Source: CAXNKG01 sp964202965
Lineage (GTDB): Bacteria > Acidobacteriota > Vicinamibacteria > Vicinamibacterales > UBA2999
Assembly (NCBI GenBank): GCA_964202965.1
Contig: CAXNKG010000003.1
Coordinates: 68,990 to 132,989, forward strand
Length of the DNA: 64,000 nt
Direction: 5' to 3'
Shown here piece after piece: positions 1 to 8,288 of the stretch (positions within the stretch are counted from its first letter, which is position 1; the number at the start of each line of letters is the position of its first letter). The notes under the pieces were generated by a model that saw only the letters and a program-made list of their open reading frames with translations, ran no database searches and was not told the origin of the DNA. Both the position numbers and the translations under genes were made by a program.

Positions 1-711
1 GAGCATGCTGCGGGACTCGGTTCCCGGCGGCGGGTCGCCTTCGCGGGTGTCTTTCCGGCCGTTAATCTCGCCGACGACCTCGCTGTTTGCCGCAATGGCA
101 CGCGCGAACGAGACGCCGTACATGATGACGTCGTTCTGCCGGTCACCGCGCGTCGGGTCGCCCAGAATCCCAAGGCCGATGTTGCCCACGAACCGGACCG
201 ACTGGACCGTTTTGGCGACCAGCAGCGTCGAATAGAAGTCCATCGTGTCGAGGCCGAGGCCCCTCTCGTTCCCGGCCATCGGCAGCCGGGTGGCCGATCG
301 CAGCGCGATGGAGGGTCGCGACGTGCCTTCCGACACCAGGCGGACCTTGGTGCCGACGGTCATGTCCTCAACGTCGGTCGTGGTGCCACCAGGCACGACC
401 AGGAAGTGTGAGAGCGGCGCCGGGCGCCGATCCGTGATCGTAAGCCGGTTGCGGAGGCCGCCGTCGATCTGCACTTCGCCGATCTCTCCGATCCCCATGC
501 TCAACCCGATGAGCGGCGCCCGCAGCAGGTTGCCGCGTAATCCCGACGCTGGATAGTCCACGTCGCGGGCGTAATCAAACCCCGCTTCGATGAGCATCCG
601 GCCGGCGCCGATCGTCTCCGGGTCCTCCGTCACGAGGGGCCGCTGCTGCGCGGCGGACGTCAGCGGCATGGCGCAGAGCGCGGCGGTCACGATTCCTGTT
701 CGTAGAGACAT
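1..711 (-). CDS. Outer-membrane protein, C-terminal part outside window
   Basis: The gene reads leftward from an ATG at 711 and stays open to the window edge (237 codons), so its C-terminus is missing. The first 22 or so residues are a signal peptide ending in SAAQQ. The mature part has alternating short strands rich in Gly, Arg and hydrophobics (for example GLSMGIGEIGEVQIDGG), as in beta-barrel proteins of the phenol-MetA-pathway or transporter type. It starts only 4 nt after the dtd stop, so it is probably the third gene of a ttcA-dtd-barrel transcript. No catalytic motif is visible and the function is unknown. Confidence 0.6.
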   Translation of the reverse strand, partial: MSLRTGIVTAALCAMPLTSAAQQRPLVTEDPETIGAGRMLIEAGFDYARDVDYPASGLRGNLLRAPLIGLSMGIGEIGEVQIDGGLRNRLTITDRRPAPLSHFLVVPGGTTTDVEDMTVGTKVRLVSEGTSRPSIALRSATRLPMAGNERGLGLDTMDFYSTLLVAKTVQSVRFVGNIGLGILGDPTRGDRQNDVIMYGVSFARAIAANSEVVGEINGRKDTREGDPPPGTESRSML

Positions 712-715
712 ATGG

Positions 716-1168
716 TCAGAACTGCCGTTTGCTGTCGATGAGGATCGTGACGGGACCGTCGTTCACCAGCTCGACGTGCATCATCGCCTGAAACTCACCG
801 GTCGCCACCTCGAGCGGCACGTCGCGCAATTCTCTCACGAGGGATTCGTACAGCGATCGAGCCGACTCAGGCGACGCCGCCGCGTCGAACGACGGCCGGC
901 GTCCCCTGCGCAGGTCCCCATAGAGCGTGAACTGCGAAACGACCAGCACGGCCCCGCCGACCTCGGCGACCGACCGGTCCATCAGGCGCCCCTCGTCACC
1001 TTCGAAGACCCGTGCGTCGCGAACCTTGCCGACCACATACCGCACGTCCTCGCCCGCATCGTCCTTTGCGACCCCAAGAAGCACGACAAGACCGGGGCCG
1101 ATCTGCCCGACAACCCGGTCGCCGACGCGGACGGAGGCGCCGGTCACGCGCTGGATGACGGCCCGCAT
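716..1168 (-). CDS. dtd: D-aminoacyl-tRNA deacylase
   Basis: This 150-residue protein has the normal length for Dtd, which removes D-amino acids (and glycine from tRNA-Ala) mischarged on tRNA. It begins MRAVIQRV, and both family hallmarks are present: SQFTLYGD at 78-85 and NDGPVT at 136-141, the cross-subunit Gly-Pro motif that excludes L-amino acids. The ATG lies directly after the ttcA stop codon (TAGCATG), so the two tRNA-quality genes are co-transcribed. Nothing is missing from the family core. Confidence 0.95.
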   Translation of the reverse strand: MRAVIQRVTGASVRVGDRVVGQIGPGLVVLLGVAKDDAGEDVRYVVGKVRDARVFEGDEGRLMDRSVAEVGGAVLVVSQFTLYGDLRRGRRPSFDAAASPESARSLYESLVRELRDVPLEVATGEFQAMMHVELVNDGPVTILIDSKRQF

Positions 1169-1169
1169 G

Positions 1170-1997
1170 CTAGTGGCGGATCTGAATGAGGTTCGTGGCT
1201 TCCTCTTCGACCCGCAGCGCCGCGCTGTCGCGCAGTTCGCCGCTTGGATTGAGGCGGGTGTCGAGGAGGTGGCGTGGCATCACGTTGCCGAGCGCCTTCA
1301 GCATCGACGGCTTGACGCCCGGGTGCTCGCGCTCGAGATCGAGAATGAGCCGCTTCACGCGCTGGCGCTGGAGGCTCAGGTCGCCGCACGCGGGACAGCA
1401 GCAGCCGATGATCGGGAGGTTCGACTCCTTCGCGAACTGGCGCGCCTCGTCTTCGGTGACGTACACGAGCGGCCGGATGACGACGTGCTCGCCGTTATCG
1501 GACACGAGCCGGGCCGGCATGGCCTTGAGGGCGCCGGCGAAAAAGAGATTCAGCAGGAGCGTCTCGACGAAGTCGTCGAGATGGTGGCCGAGGGCGATCT
1601 TCGTGGCGCCCACCTCCCCCGCCAGGCGGTACAGCACCCCGCGCCGCAGCCGGGCACACAGCGAGCACGGCGTGGCATTCGCTGCGAGGATGTCGTCCAT
1701 GACGTCGCCGATCGACGTGTGCTGGATTCGAAGCTCCCAGCCGCGCTCCTCGCACGTGCGGGCGATGACGTCGTGCTTGAAATCCTTGTAGCCCGAGTCG
1801 ACGTTGACCGCGATGAGCGAAAAATCGATCGGCGCGCGCTGCCGCAGCAGGTCGAGTGTCTGGAGCAGCGCCCAGCTGTCCTTGCCGCCGGACAGGCCGA
1901 CCATCACGCGGTCGCCGTCTTCAATCAGGTTGAAGTCGACGATCGCCTTCGTGGTCTTCTTCGCGATACGGGATTCGAGCGGGGTCCGGTACGACAT
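1170..1997 (-). CDS. ttcA: tRNA 2-thiocytidine synthetase, TtcA family
   Basis: This 275-residue PP-loop ATPase thiolates C32 of tRNA in the TtcA family. The ATP-binding SGGKDS lies at 36-41. The cluster/sulfur cysteines are C111 and C114 (CSLC), with a second run C199-C201 and C204 (CCCPAC). GHHLDDFVET follows the usual adenylation fold. The start is fixed by an ATG 7 nt after a TACACT hexamer. The C-terminal 30 residues beyond the core are unremarkable. A related family (TilS/TtuA-like) is less likely because the paired Cys motifs are in TtcA positions. Confidence 0.9.
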   Translation of the reverse strand: MSYRTPLESRIAKKTTKAIVDFNLIEDGDRVMVGLSGGKDSWALLQTLDLLRQRAPIDFSLIAVNVDSGYKDFKHDVIARTCEERGWELRIQHTSIGDVMDDILAANATPCSLCARLRRGVLYRLAGEVGATKIALGHHLDDFVETLLLNLFFAGALKAMPARLVSDNGEHVVIRPLVYVTEDEARQFAKESNLPIIGCCCPACGDLSLQRQRVKRLILDLEREHPGVKPSMLKALGNVMPRHLLDTRLNPSGELRDSAALRVEEEATNLIQIRH

Positions 1998-2004
1998 TCA
2001 CAAG

Positions 2005-2010
2005 AGTGTA
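2005..2010 (-). promoter_or_regulatory. -10 hexamer TACACT, leaderless-type, for ttcA
   Basis: On the minus strand TACACT ends 7 nt before the ttcA ATG, so transcription would begin at or next to the start codon. No -35 match is evident. Confidence 0.5.
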
Positions 2011-2131
2011 ACAGCCACGAACGGCGTACCTGCCACGCCTCTCGTATCGTCGCTACTGCAACACGCGGTGCTCCCGTTCATGAGATCTTCAAGGTTCCGC
2101 GTCGGCACGTCACTGGCTTCGCCGTTCGACG

Positions 2132-2332
2132 ATGGTAGGATTGACCGGAGAACAGCGCCGAATGCTCATCGACAAGCTTCCTGACGCCGCCAACCTCGCG
2201 CTCGGCGGGCTCGTATTCGGACAGTTCCTCGGCGATCGCACGTTCTCGATCGCGATCGCGATTCTCGGAGTTGTCACGTGGAGCGCATTCATCGGTGGCG
2301 CCTTCGTCCTTGGCAGGAAGAAGGACGTATGA
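2132..2332 (+). CDS. Small membrane protein, 66 aa, function unknown
   Basis: This short protein has a polar N-terminus (MVGLTGEQRRMLIDKLPDAA), two hydrophobic stretches (about 24-32 and 36-60) and a basic end, GRKKDV, so it is probably a small inner-membrane protein with its tail in the cytoplasm. An in-frame ATG at 2162 is an alternative start. Its stop overlaps the next gene as ATGA, a strong sign that both small frames are translated. I do not recognise the family. Confidence 0.55.
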   Translation: MVGLTGEQRRMLIDKLPDAANLALGGLVFGQFLGDRTFSIAIAILGVVTWSAFIGGAFVLGRKKDV

Positions 2333-2451
2333 CCGGGCTGTACATCATCTTTGGCGGAATGCTTCTCTTCGTCACGGTTGTCGTGACCTACGACCTCCTC
2401 GCGCGCCGCCAACACCGGCGGCAGCGCGAGCAGGAGCGCCGCTCGGCATAA
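2329..2451 (+). CDS. Single-pass mini-membrane protein, 40 aa
   Basis: The frame opens with MTGLYIIFGGMLLFVTVVV, one transmembrane helix, followed by a strongly basic cytoplasmic tail (LLARRQHRRQREQERRSA). The ATG overlaps the preceding TGA as ATGA, which implies translational coupling to the 66-residue protein. The hydrophobic helix, Arg-rich stop-transfer tail and coupled start together argue for a real gene. No function can be assigned. Confidence 0.55.
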   Translation: MTGLYIIFGGMLLFVTVVVTYDLLARRQHRRQREQERRSA

Positions 2452-2469
2452 GGGCGGCGGTGAGTGACC

Positions 2470-2847
2470 TCAGCGCAGCCCCGACCAGTTCAGAAGCAGC
2501 GTGATTGGCGAGACCCCGGTATCACCGATCGATTTCGTCGTCAGGAAGCGTCCATCGGGCGCCACCGCGTAATTCGTCCGAGCGACCAACGCGAAGCTGA
2601 TCCTCGTCTGAAAGAGCGCTGTGGCATGGAGGCGCGTGCCATCGGGCGACCACACAGGGTCCGTTTCGGTGGTGCTCCCGAACGTAGCGCGCGCCGTGGC
2701 GATGGTCGGCCGTCTGCCCGCGCGCGTGCGCCGCCGCGAGTCCCTGAGCGATCTGCACCGCGTAGTCGATCGCCTTGCGCGGCCGCCGGCGCCCAGGGCG
2801 GACTGGATCTCACACGGGCCGAGACGTGTGCCTGCCGTCAGCGACAT
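2470..2847 (-). pseudogene. Collapsed remnant of a Ser/Thr kinase-TolB gene
   Basis: The first 22 residues (MSLTAGTRLGPCEIQSALGAGG) match the N-terminus of the full-length kinases at 16962-19691 and 54955-57672. The last 60 match a kinase-family C-terminus (LFQTRI, TNYAVAPDGRF, PITLLLNW). Between them only fragments survive: a different frame encodes QIAQGLAAAHARG from the kinase alpha-E region, and DPVWSPDGTRL comes from a propeller blade. About 900 residues have shrunk to 125, with frame changes and no HRD, DFG or Lys motif. It cannot be an active kinase. Confidence 0.75.
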
Positions 2848-2916
2848 TCGTGGGGAATACGAGCAGCGGAATTTATAGGCCGGTCCGCATGTCTCGGCGG
2901 TGGGACGATGCCACCA

Positions 2917-3678
2917 TCATGTGAAGGGCTCGGCGCCAGCCTCCAGGACCTGTTTCACTGTGTAGAGCCGTGAGGCATCGGTCGCCGAATCGATTGCCCG
3001 CCCCATCAGGCGGCGCAGGCCGATGATGTCGCGCAGCACACCGAACGTCCGCGACAGGCCGTACTTCGACCGGCCAGACCGGCGGGGGCGGTGATTCACC
3101 ACGACCTCGGTCACCCGGCTTCCGAGCTGGCTGGCCAGCGCCGGCAGGTACCGGTGCATCCCGGGGGCGAGCTTCAACGGTTTGACGACGGCCGCCCGAA
3201 AGACCTTCAAGGAGCAGCCGTTGTCGTGGAGCCGGATGCCGCTGACGATGCCGAGCAGCCAGTTGGCGGCGACTGACGGGACGTGCCGGGTCAGGAACGC
3301 ATCCTTCCGGTTCCTGCGCCAGCCGCAGACGATATCGTGCGTCCTGGCCAGGTCGAGCAGGCGCGGGATGTCCGCCGGGTCGTTCTGGAGGTCCCCGTCG
3401 AGCGTGACGATGAGCGTTCCGCGAGCATGCGCGAAGCCGGCGGCAAACGCCGCCGTCTGGCCGAAGTTCCGCTCGAACTGAATGACCCGCAGATGCGGGT
3501 CCCCGGCCTGCAGGCGGCGCAGCGTCGCGAACGTCGCATCCTCGCTCCCGTCGTCAATGAGGATCACCTCGTAGGGCCGGCCAATCGACTGCATGACGCC
3601 GGTCAGCTCGGTGATGAGCGGCTCGACGTTGCCCTCCTCATCGCGAAGGGGGATGACGATGGAGATGTCCGGGGCCAA
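2917..3678 (-). CDS. Family 2 glycosyltransferase, dolichol-phosphate-mannose-synthase-like
   Basis: This 253-residue GT-A enzyme should transfer a sugar from a nucleotide donor to a polyprenyl phosphate or similar lipid. It opens with DISIVIPLRDEEGN, has the nucleotide-binding DDGS at 42-45 and the DGDLQNDP metal motif from 94. Unlike ArnC/GtrB relatives it has no C-terminal transmembrane pair, so it resembles the soluble DPM1 form. Its start is TTG at 3678, the very next codon after the TAA of the upstream VTT protein and in the same frame. No Shine-Dalgarno is visible, so translation should depend on the upstream gene, which would supply a membrane partner. Confidence 0.85.
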   Translation of the reverse strand: MAPDISIVIPLRDEEGNVEPLITELTGVMQSIGRPYEVILIDDGSEDATFATLRRLQAGDPHLRVIQFERNFGQTAAFAAGFAHARGTLIVTLDGDLQNDPADIPRLLDLARTHDIVCGWRRNRKDAFLTRHVPSVAANWLLGIVSGIRLHDNGCSLKVFRAAVVKPLKLAPGMHRYLPALASQLGSRVTEVVVNHRPRRSGRSKYGLSRTFGVLRDIIGLRRLMGRAIDSATDASRLYTVKQVLEAGAEPFT

Positions 3679-4329
3679 TTAGGTGATTCTATCCGGCGGG
3701 TCCGCCGCTCGATGCGGCCGCGACTCGCGGCGAGACCCGCCCCACGCACCGAATCGCCGTACGAGCCACCAGGCGAAGGCGCCGGCCACGATCAGGCCTG
3801 CGAGCCAAAGCGCCACCTCCCGGCCGCGTGTGCGCATCACCTCCAGAGCCACGTCGCCGTACCAGACAGCCAGGAAACCGAGCAGCGTGTACCGGAAGCC
3901 GCGGGCGACCGCGATGGCGCCGACGAAATGCAGCGGCCGCACGCCGGCGACACCGGCCATCAGCACGAAGAGCTTGAATGGCGCGGGCGGCGGCAGGAGC
4001 GCCGGCACGATCAGGGCGAGCAATCCGTACCGCCTGTAGAGCGCCAGGGCGCGCTCCGTATGGCCGGGCCGCAGGCGTTTCCTGAGGAAGGCGTCCCCGC
4101 CGCGCTCGGCCAGAGAGTAAATGACGTAGCAGCCGGCAATCGAGCCGAGGGTCGCCATCGCGACGTAGTACGGCATGAGCGCCTTGTGCTGCGTGACCAT
4201 CAGCACCACGAGGATGTCGTTGATCTGGGGGAGAGACAGGAAGGACGAGTCGAGAAAGGCGATCGCCAGAAGGCCCGGCCCGCCGATGGCAAGGGCGAAC
4301 CCGTACAGCCAGTTGATCAACGCCTTCAC
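3679..4329 (-). CDS. VTT-domain (DedA/YqaA-like) membrane protein
   Basis: This 216-residue protein has the YqaA-type VTT fold: a re-entrant hydrophobic region near the N-terminus (FLDSSFLSLPQINDILVVLM), the conserved G-x-x-x-G-Y region (ATLGSIAGCYVIYSLAERGG), and a second half with PALLPPPAPFKLFVLMAG and a final helix (about 170-193). The family moves or senses lipids and undecaprenyl phosphate at the inner membrane. It directly precedes, in frame, a polyprenyl-type glycosyltransferase, so a shared role in lipid-linked sugar handling is plausible but inferred. Confidence 0.8.
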   Translation of the reverse strand: MKALINWLYGFALAIGGPGLLAIAFLDSSFLSLPQINDILVVLMVTQHKALMPYYVAMATLGSIAGCYVIYSLAERGGDAFLRKRLRPGHTERALALYRRYGLLALIVPALLPPPAPFKLFVLMAGVAGVRPLHFVGAIAVARGFRYTLLGFLAVWYGDVALEVMRTRGREVALWLAGLIVAGAFAWWLVRRFGAWGGSRRESRPHRAADPPDRIT

Positions 4330-4359
4330 GGAGCAGCTAGGCTACCTTAGGTCGCCCAC

Positions 4360-4417
4360 CTTTGACCTTTGACCTTTGACCTTTGACCTTTGACCTTTGA
4401 CTTCTGACTTTTGACTT
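4360..4417. repeat. CTTTGAC heptad array
   Basis: There are six perfect tandem copies of the 7-mer CTTTGAC (4360-4401) followed by two degenerate copies (TTCTGAC, TTTTGAC). The array begins after the VTT gene start and ends inside the TAA stop of the next gene (4416-4418), filling the junction. Confidence 0.85.
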
Positions 4418-5123
4418 AAAAACGAACCCCCACCGTCGCCTGATACGTCCAGCCGCCCAGATCGATTCGCAGATCCGGATCGACGGCCGCGAACCGGTCA
4501 CCGAGCGGCGCGTCGGCGCTCTGATACCGCACCTCGAATCCTCCGCTCAGCGCATCGCCGGCGAATCGCAGCCCGCCAAGGATGACGGGGCCGGTCGCGT
4601 TGCCTGAGGCGACATATTGCTGCCGGAAGATCGCGTTGCGGCGCTGGAAGTCGACGAACTCCCCGAATTCACTGTAACGCCACGCGACCACGCCGAGGCC
4701 GCCCCCGAGGTACGGCTGCACCGGCGACGTCTGGCCGAGCGGCAGCACGCGGACGGTGAAGGCGACTGGCATCAGCCGCATCCGCGACTCCTGGTCGATC
4801 TCTGTACCATCGTGATCGACGAACTCCGCGTACACCGACGGCACCGTCCGCCGGGAGAAGGACACCCCGGCGCCCGCCTCGACGTAATTGCCGAGGGGCA
4901 TCAACCACTCGACCCCAATCGAGCCGGTGTTGAACTCGCTGATCTCGAATTCGCGGAAGTTACGGTTGTCGATGAGGACGTCGTGTTCGACGCGGGCATC
5001 CTCGCCCTGAACGGCGAAGTATCCGAACGTGAAGTTCAGCGTCTGCTGGGCGGCGGCGGGTGCGGCCGTGCCGAGGAGCAGGGCGGCTGCGGCCGCCGTG
5101 AGAGCTCGAGCGTATGTGCACAT
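4416..5123 (-). CDS. Outer-membrane beta-barrel protein
   Basis: The 235-residue product has a signal peptide (ALTAAAAALLLGTAAPAAAQQ) and then Gly- and aromatic-rich amphipathic strands (FTFGYFAVQG, YVEAGAGVSFSRR, QPYLGGGLGVVAWRY). It ends in GVRF, the terminal Phe typical of BamA-inserted barrels. Length and layout fit an eight-stranded OmpW/OmpX-like barrel. The function is unknown. The 3' end runs into the CTTTGAC heptad array, which also supplies the A/T-rich stop context. Confidence 0.75.
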   Translation of the reverse strand: MCTYARALTAAAAALLLGTAAPAAAQQTLNFTFGYFAVQGEDARVEHDVLIDNRNFREFEISEFNTGSIGVEWLMPLGNYVEAGAGVSFSRRTVPSVYAEFVDHDGTEIDQESRMRLMPVAFTVRVLPLGQTSPVQPYLGGGLGVVAWRYSEFGEFVDFQRRNAIFRQQYVASGNATGPVILGGLRFAGDALSGGFEVRYQSADAPLGDRFAAVDPDLRIDLGGWTYQATVGVRF

Positions 5124-5155
5124 GCCTTGGCTGTGTGCACGGCGGGTGCCAGCGG

Positions 5156-5971
5156 TTATGTCCTGTCTGGAGCACGCTGGCCGCGGTATCCGGCGATCAG
5201 GCTGGTCATCTCGTCATGGATGTGTCCGTTGGAGGCGACGAGGTGCGCCGCGGCCGAATCGAAGGGAGTGCCGTCCATTCCAGTCACCCTGCCGCCAGCC
5301 TCCTCGACGATCAGCGCCCCCGCCGCCACGTCCCACGGTTTGAGGTGCTGCTCCCAGAAGGCATCAAAGCGCCCCGCGGCGACATAGCAGAGGTCCAGCG
5401 CTGCCGAGCCGAGCCGGCGGACCGCGCGGGATCGCGACAGGAAGAGCGCGAACAGCTCCACGAGCGACGTAGCGTTCTGGTGCACGTCGTACGGAAATCC
5501 CGTCACCAGAAGGGCCTCGCTGACCGCTGTGGTCGCCGACACCGCGAGCGGCGTGCCGTTGAGAAAGGCTCCCCCACCGCGCTCCGCCGTGAACAGCTCG
5601 CGCCTGGTCGGGTCGTAGATCGCGGCCACTTCCCGCTGACCGTCACGCTCGAGGCCCAGCGATGAGCAGTAGATAGGCAGGCCGTGTGCGTAGTTCGTGG
5701 TCCCGTCGAGCGGGTCGAAGACCCAGCGCCAGCGGGACGGTGCGCGGTCGGTGGGGACGCTGCCCAGTTCCTCGGCGAGCACGTCGTGCTCCGGGAAGCG
5801 CTCGGCGATCACGGCGCGGCACATGCGCTCGCACTCGAGGTCGACCTCGGTGACCAGATCGATCGCGCTCTTCTTCGAGATGGTAAAACCGGACGCCTGG
5901 CGTGCGAGCTGAATCTCGCCGGCACGGAGCACGATGTCGACAGCTGTGGCGAGGAGGGCCGGATCGGGCAA
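5156..5971 (-). CDS. Inositol-monophosphatase family phosphatase
   Basis: This 271-residue Mg/Li-sensitive-fold phosphatase hydrolyses inositol phosphate or related sugar phosphates; family members also include CysQ and histidinol-phosphatase forms. The metal ligands are seen as EE at 67-68, DPLDGTTNY at 86-94 and WD at 213-214. The start is TTG at 5971, immediately after and in frame with the TGA of the RsbW-like gene, so translation is probably coupled. There is no earlier in-frame start and the N-terminus (PDPALLATAVDIVLRAGEI) aligns with the family start. Exact substrate unclear. Confidence 0.88.
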   Translation of the reverse strand: MPDPALLATAVDIVLRAGEIQLARQASGFTISKKSAIDLVTEVDLECERMCRAVIAERFPEHDVLAEELGSVPTDRAPSRWRWVFDPLDGTTNYAHGLPIYCSSLGLERDGQREVAAIYDPTRRELFTAERGGGAFLNGTPLAVSATTAVSEALLVTGFPYDVHQNATSLVELFALFLSRSRAVRRLGSAALDLCYVAAGRFDAFWEQHLKPWDVAAGALIVEEAGGRVTGMDGTPFDSAAAHLVASNGHIHDEMTSLIAGYRGQRAPDRT

Positions 5972-6445
5972 TCAGGCGCTTTGGTGCTGGACTCGCTTGA
6001 CCATCCGCAGTTCCATCCCGCCCTCGGAGGCGCGTTCGAGAACGAATTCGTCCATGAAGCTGCGAATCAGGAAGATGCCGCGGCCGCTGCCCTTGAGGAG
6101 ATTCTCCGGGGCCACGCAGTCCGGGAGCGTGGCGGGATCGAACCCCGGTCCTTCGTCACGGACGCGAATGGCCAGTCCAGGCAGATCCTCGTTCTCGATA
6201 GGGGTGAACTCGACGAAGACGCGTTTGCGGACGTCGCCGCCGTTGCCATGCTTGATCGCGTTGATGACCGATTCGCGGACGGCGACGGCCACCCAGTGCA
6301 GCGACTCGTCGTCGAGTCCGGCCGCACGGCCAATCTGCTCGCTGACCGATTGCGCGACGTCGAGCATCTCAAGGGTGCTCGGGAACTCGAGGCGGACGGG
6401 GGCGCCGCGCGGCATCGTGTCCCCGATTATGACCTCACCCGCCAC
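5972..6445 (-). CDS. RsbW-like anti-sigma-factor / HATPase protein
   Basis: This is a stand-alone 157-residue GHKL ATPase. The N box is ESVINAIKHGN (58-68), the G1 box DEGPGFDP (97-104) and the G2 box GRGIFLIRSF (from 121). Such proteins phosphorylate an STAS antagonist and hold a sigma factor in partner-switching circuits. No STAS protein or sigma factor is next to it; the only close partner is the downstream phosphatase-like gene. It is divergent from aroA with a 41-nt gap. Confidence 0.82.
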   Translation of the reverse strand: MAGEVIIGDTMPRGAPVRLEFPSTLEMLDVAQSVSEQIGRAAGLDDESLHWVAVAVRESVINAIKHGNGGDVRKRVFVEFTPIENEDLPGLAIRVRDEGPGFDPATLPDCVAPENLLKGSGRGIFLIRSFMDEFVLERASEGGMELRMVKRVQHQSA

Positions 6446-6450
6446 TAATT

Positions 6451-6471
6451 AACCACCAACCACGAACCATT
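6451..6471. repeat. AACCANN heptads in the divergent spacer
   Basis: Three tandem 7-mers (AACCACC, AACCACG, AACCATT) fill the gap between the RsbW-like gene and the aroA promoter. It is a short, weaker member of the seven-base-period group. Confidence 0.5.
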
Positions 6472-6473
6472 GC

Positions 6474-6479
6474 TATAGT
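6474..6479 (+). promoter_or_regulatory. -10 hexamer TATAGT for aroA
   Basis: TATAGT lies 7 nt before the ATG at 6487. This supports that ATG over the GTG at 6481, because transcription would start after the GTG. Confidence 0.55.
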
Positions 6480-6486
6480 CGTGGGC

Positions 6487-7794
6487 ATGGCCAGCGTAGC
6501 GGCTGTCGTCCACCCCGCGCCGCGCGTGCGTGGCCGCGTTCGTCCTCCCGGCGACAAGTCCATCTCGCACCGCTATGCCCTGCTGGCCGCGATTGCCGAC
6601 GGCCCGTCGCTGATTCGCGGCTACTCCACCGGCGCGGATTGCGCCTCGACGCTTCGGTGCCTGCGCGGGCTTGGCGTCAACGTGGAGCAGGCGACACGGC
6701 TGTCGGGCGATGGAACGGACGTCTGCATCACGGGACTTGGGCCGAGAGGCTTCCGGCGACCGGGCGGCGTGCTTGACGCTGGCAATTCCGGGAGCACCAT
6801 GCGGATGCTGGCCGGGATCCTCGCGGCACAGCCCTTTCCGGCATCGATCACCGGCGACGAGTCCCTGTGCCGGCGTCCGATGCGCCGCATCATCGTCCCG
6901 CTCGAGCGGATGGGCGCCCGAATCACGTCCCAGGACGGGCGGCCGCCCCTCACAATCGAGGGCTCTTCGGTGCTGGCCTCTCTTGATTTCACGCCTGAGG
7001 TGCCGAGCGCACAGGTCAAGAGCGCGGTGCTCCTGGCGGGGCTCCATGCGAACGGCACCACCCGCGTGCATGAAGCGATCACCACCCGGGACCATACCGA
7101 GCGCGCGCTGGCGACGTTTGGAGCGCGTGTCACGCAGGTGGACGGAACGGTCGCCGTTGATGGCGGGCAGCGCCTCAGCGGCCGTGACCTTCTGGTGCCC
7201 GGTGATATTTCGTCCGCAGCCTTCTGGATGGTGGCGGCGGCGGCGCTGCCAGGCTCGGAGGTCGTCATCGACGAAGTGGGCCTCAACCCCACCCGGACCG
7301 GGATCATCGCGATCCTGGAGCGGATGGGTGCGGCGGTCTCGGTCGAACAGGGATCCGTCGAGGACGCCGGCGAGCCGATCGGCACGATCACGGTGCGCCA
7401 CGGGGCTCTGCGGGCGACGCATATCGCGCCGGCCGACGTCCCGGGCGTGATCGATGAACTGCCGGTGCTGGCGGCGCTTGCGACGCACGGCGGCGCACTG
7501 TCCGTGAGCGGCGCCGAGGAGCTGCGGGTCAAGGAAAGCGACCGCATCTCCGCCCTGGCGGATGGCCTGCGGCGGATGGGCGCGGATATCGATGAGCAGC
7601 CCGACGGATTCCACGTCCGCGGGACGCGGCGGCTGCGCGGAGGCGAGGTCGACGCGCAGAACGATCACCGGCTGGCGATGGCGTTCGCCATCGCGGCGCT
7701 CGGCGCCACGGGCCCGACAACCATCCACGACGCAGGCGCCGCGGCGGTTTCGTACCCGGAGTTCTTCTCCGTGCTCGAATCGCTTCGCGCGTGA
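6487..7794 (+). CDS. aroA: 3-phosphoshikimate 1-carboxyvinyltransferase (EPSP synthase)
   Basis: The enzyme joins shikimate-3-phosphate and phosphoenolpyruvate in the sixth step of the shikimate pathway. Visible hallmarks are PPGDKSISHR near the N-terminus and LDAGNSGSTMRML around residue 95-105; the C-terminal KESDR and NDHRLAMAFA motifs are intact. At 435 residues it is normal length. The GTG six bases upstream (6481) is an alternative start. aroK overlaps its end as GTGA, so the two pathway steps are translationally coupled. Confidence 0.95.
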   Translation: MASVAAVVHPAPRVRGRVRPPGDKSISHRYALLAAIADGPSLIRGYSTGADCASTLRCLRGLGVNVEQATRLSGDGTDVCITGLGPRGFRRPGGVLDAGNSGSTMRMLAGILAAQPFPASITGDESLCRRPMRRIIVPLERMGARITSQDGRPPLTIEGSSVLASLDFTPEVPSAQVKSAVLLAGLHANGTTRVHEAITTRDHTERALATFGARVTQVDGTVAVDGGQRLSGRDLLVPGDISSAAFWMVAAAALPGSEVVIDEVGLNPTRTGIIAILERMGAAVSVEQGSVEDAGEPIGTITVRHGALRATHIAPADVPGVIDELPVLAALATHGGALSVSGAEELRVKESDRISALADGLRRMGADIDEQPDGFHVRGTRRLRGGEVDAQNDHRLAMAFAIAALGATGPTTIHDAGAAAVSYPEFFSVLESLRA

Positions 7795-8288
7795 AAACCG
7801 ACAAGCTCTATCTGGTGGGCTTCATGGGAGCGGGCAAATCGACCGTCGCCGCCGCGCTCGGTCGACGCATCGGCTGGCGCACGGAGGATGTCGACGCGCG
7901 CATCGAGGCGCGCGAGCGGCGCTCGGTGGCGGCGATCTTTACCCAGGACGGCGAGCCGTATTTCCGCGACGTGGAGCGTCAGGTCGTGCGCGACCTGCTC
8001 CCGGAGCGGAACGTGATCGTCGCCGCCGGCGGCGGGACGTTTGCCGAGCCGGAGAACCGCGCCGCCATGCTCTCGGATGGCGCCGTCGTCTGGCTCGATC
8101 TCCCGCTGGACGAAGTCGTCAAGCGGGTTCCCGCGGACGGCCGCCGGCCGCTCGCCGCCGACCTCGTGCAGCTCGAGCAGCTGTACCTGCGCCGACGCGC
8201 CTCCTACCAGCAGGCCCATGTCCGCGTCGATGCGTCGAAGCCGGTCGCCGAAGTGGTCGAGCGGCTCCTCGAATGGATTGGGTATTAG
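7791..8288 (+). CDS. aroK: Shikimate kinase
   Basis: This 165-residue P-loop kinase phosphorylates shikimate, feeding AroA encoded just upstream. The Walker A motif is GFMGAGKST at 10-18; VDARIE carries the shikimate-contacting Asp, and AAGGGTF is the Gly-rich substrate loop. Arg residues of the lid (GRRPL) are present. It starts at GTG, overlapping the aroA stop as GTGA, and ends at TAG overlapping the next start as TAGTG. Confidence 0.94.
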   Translation: MKTDKLYLVGFMGAGKSTVAAALGRRIGWRTEDVDARIEARERRSVAAIFTQDGEPYFRDVERQVVRDLLPERNVIVAAGGGTFAEPENRAAMLSDGAVVWLDLPLDEVVKRVPADGRRPLAADLVQLEQLYLRRRASYQQAHVRVDASKPVAEVVERLLEWIGY

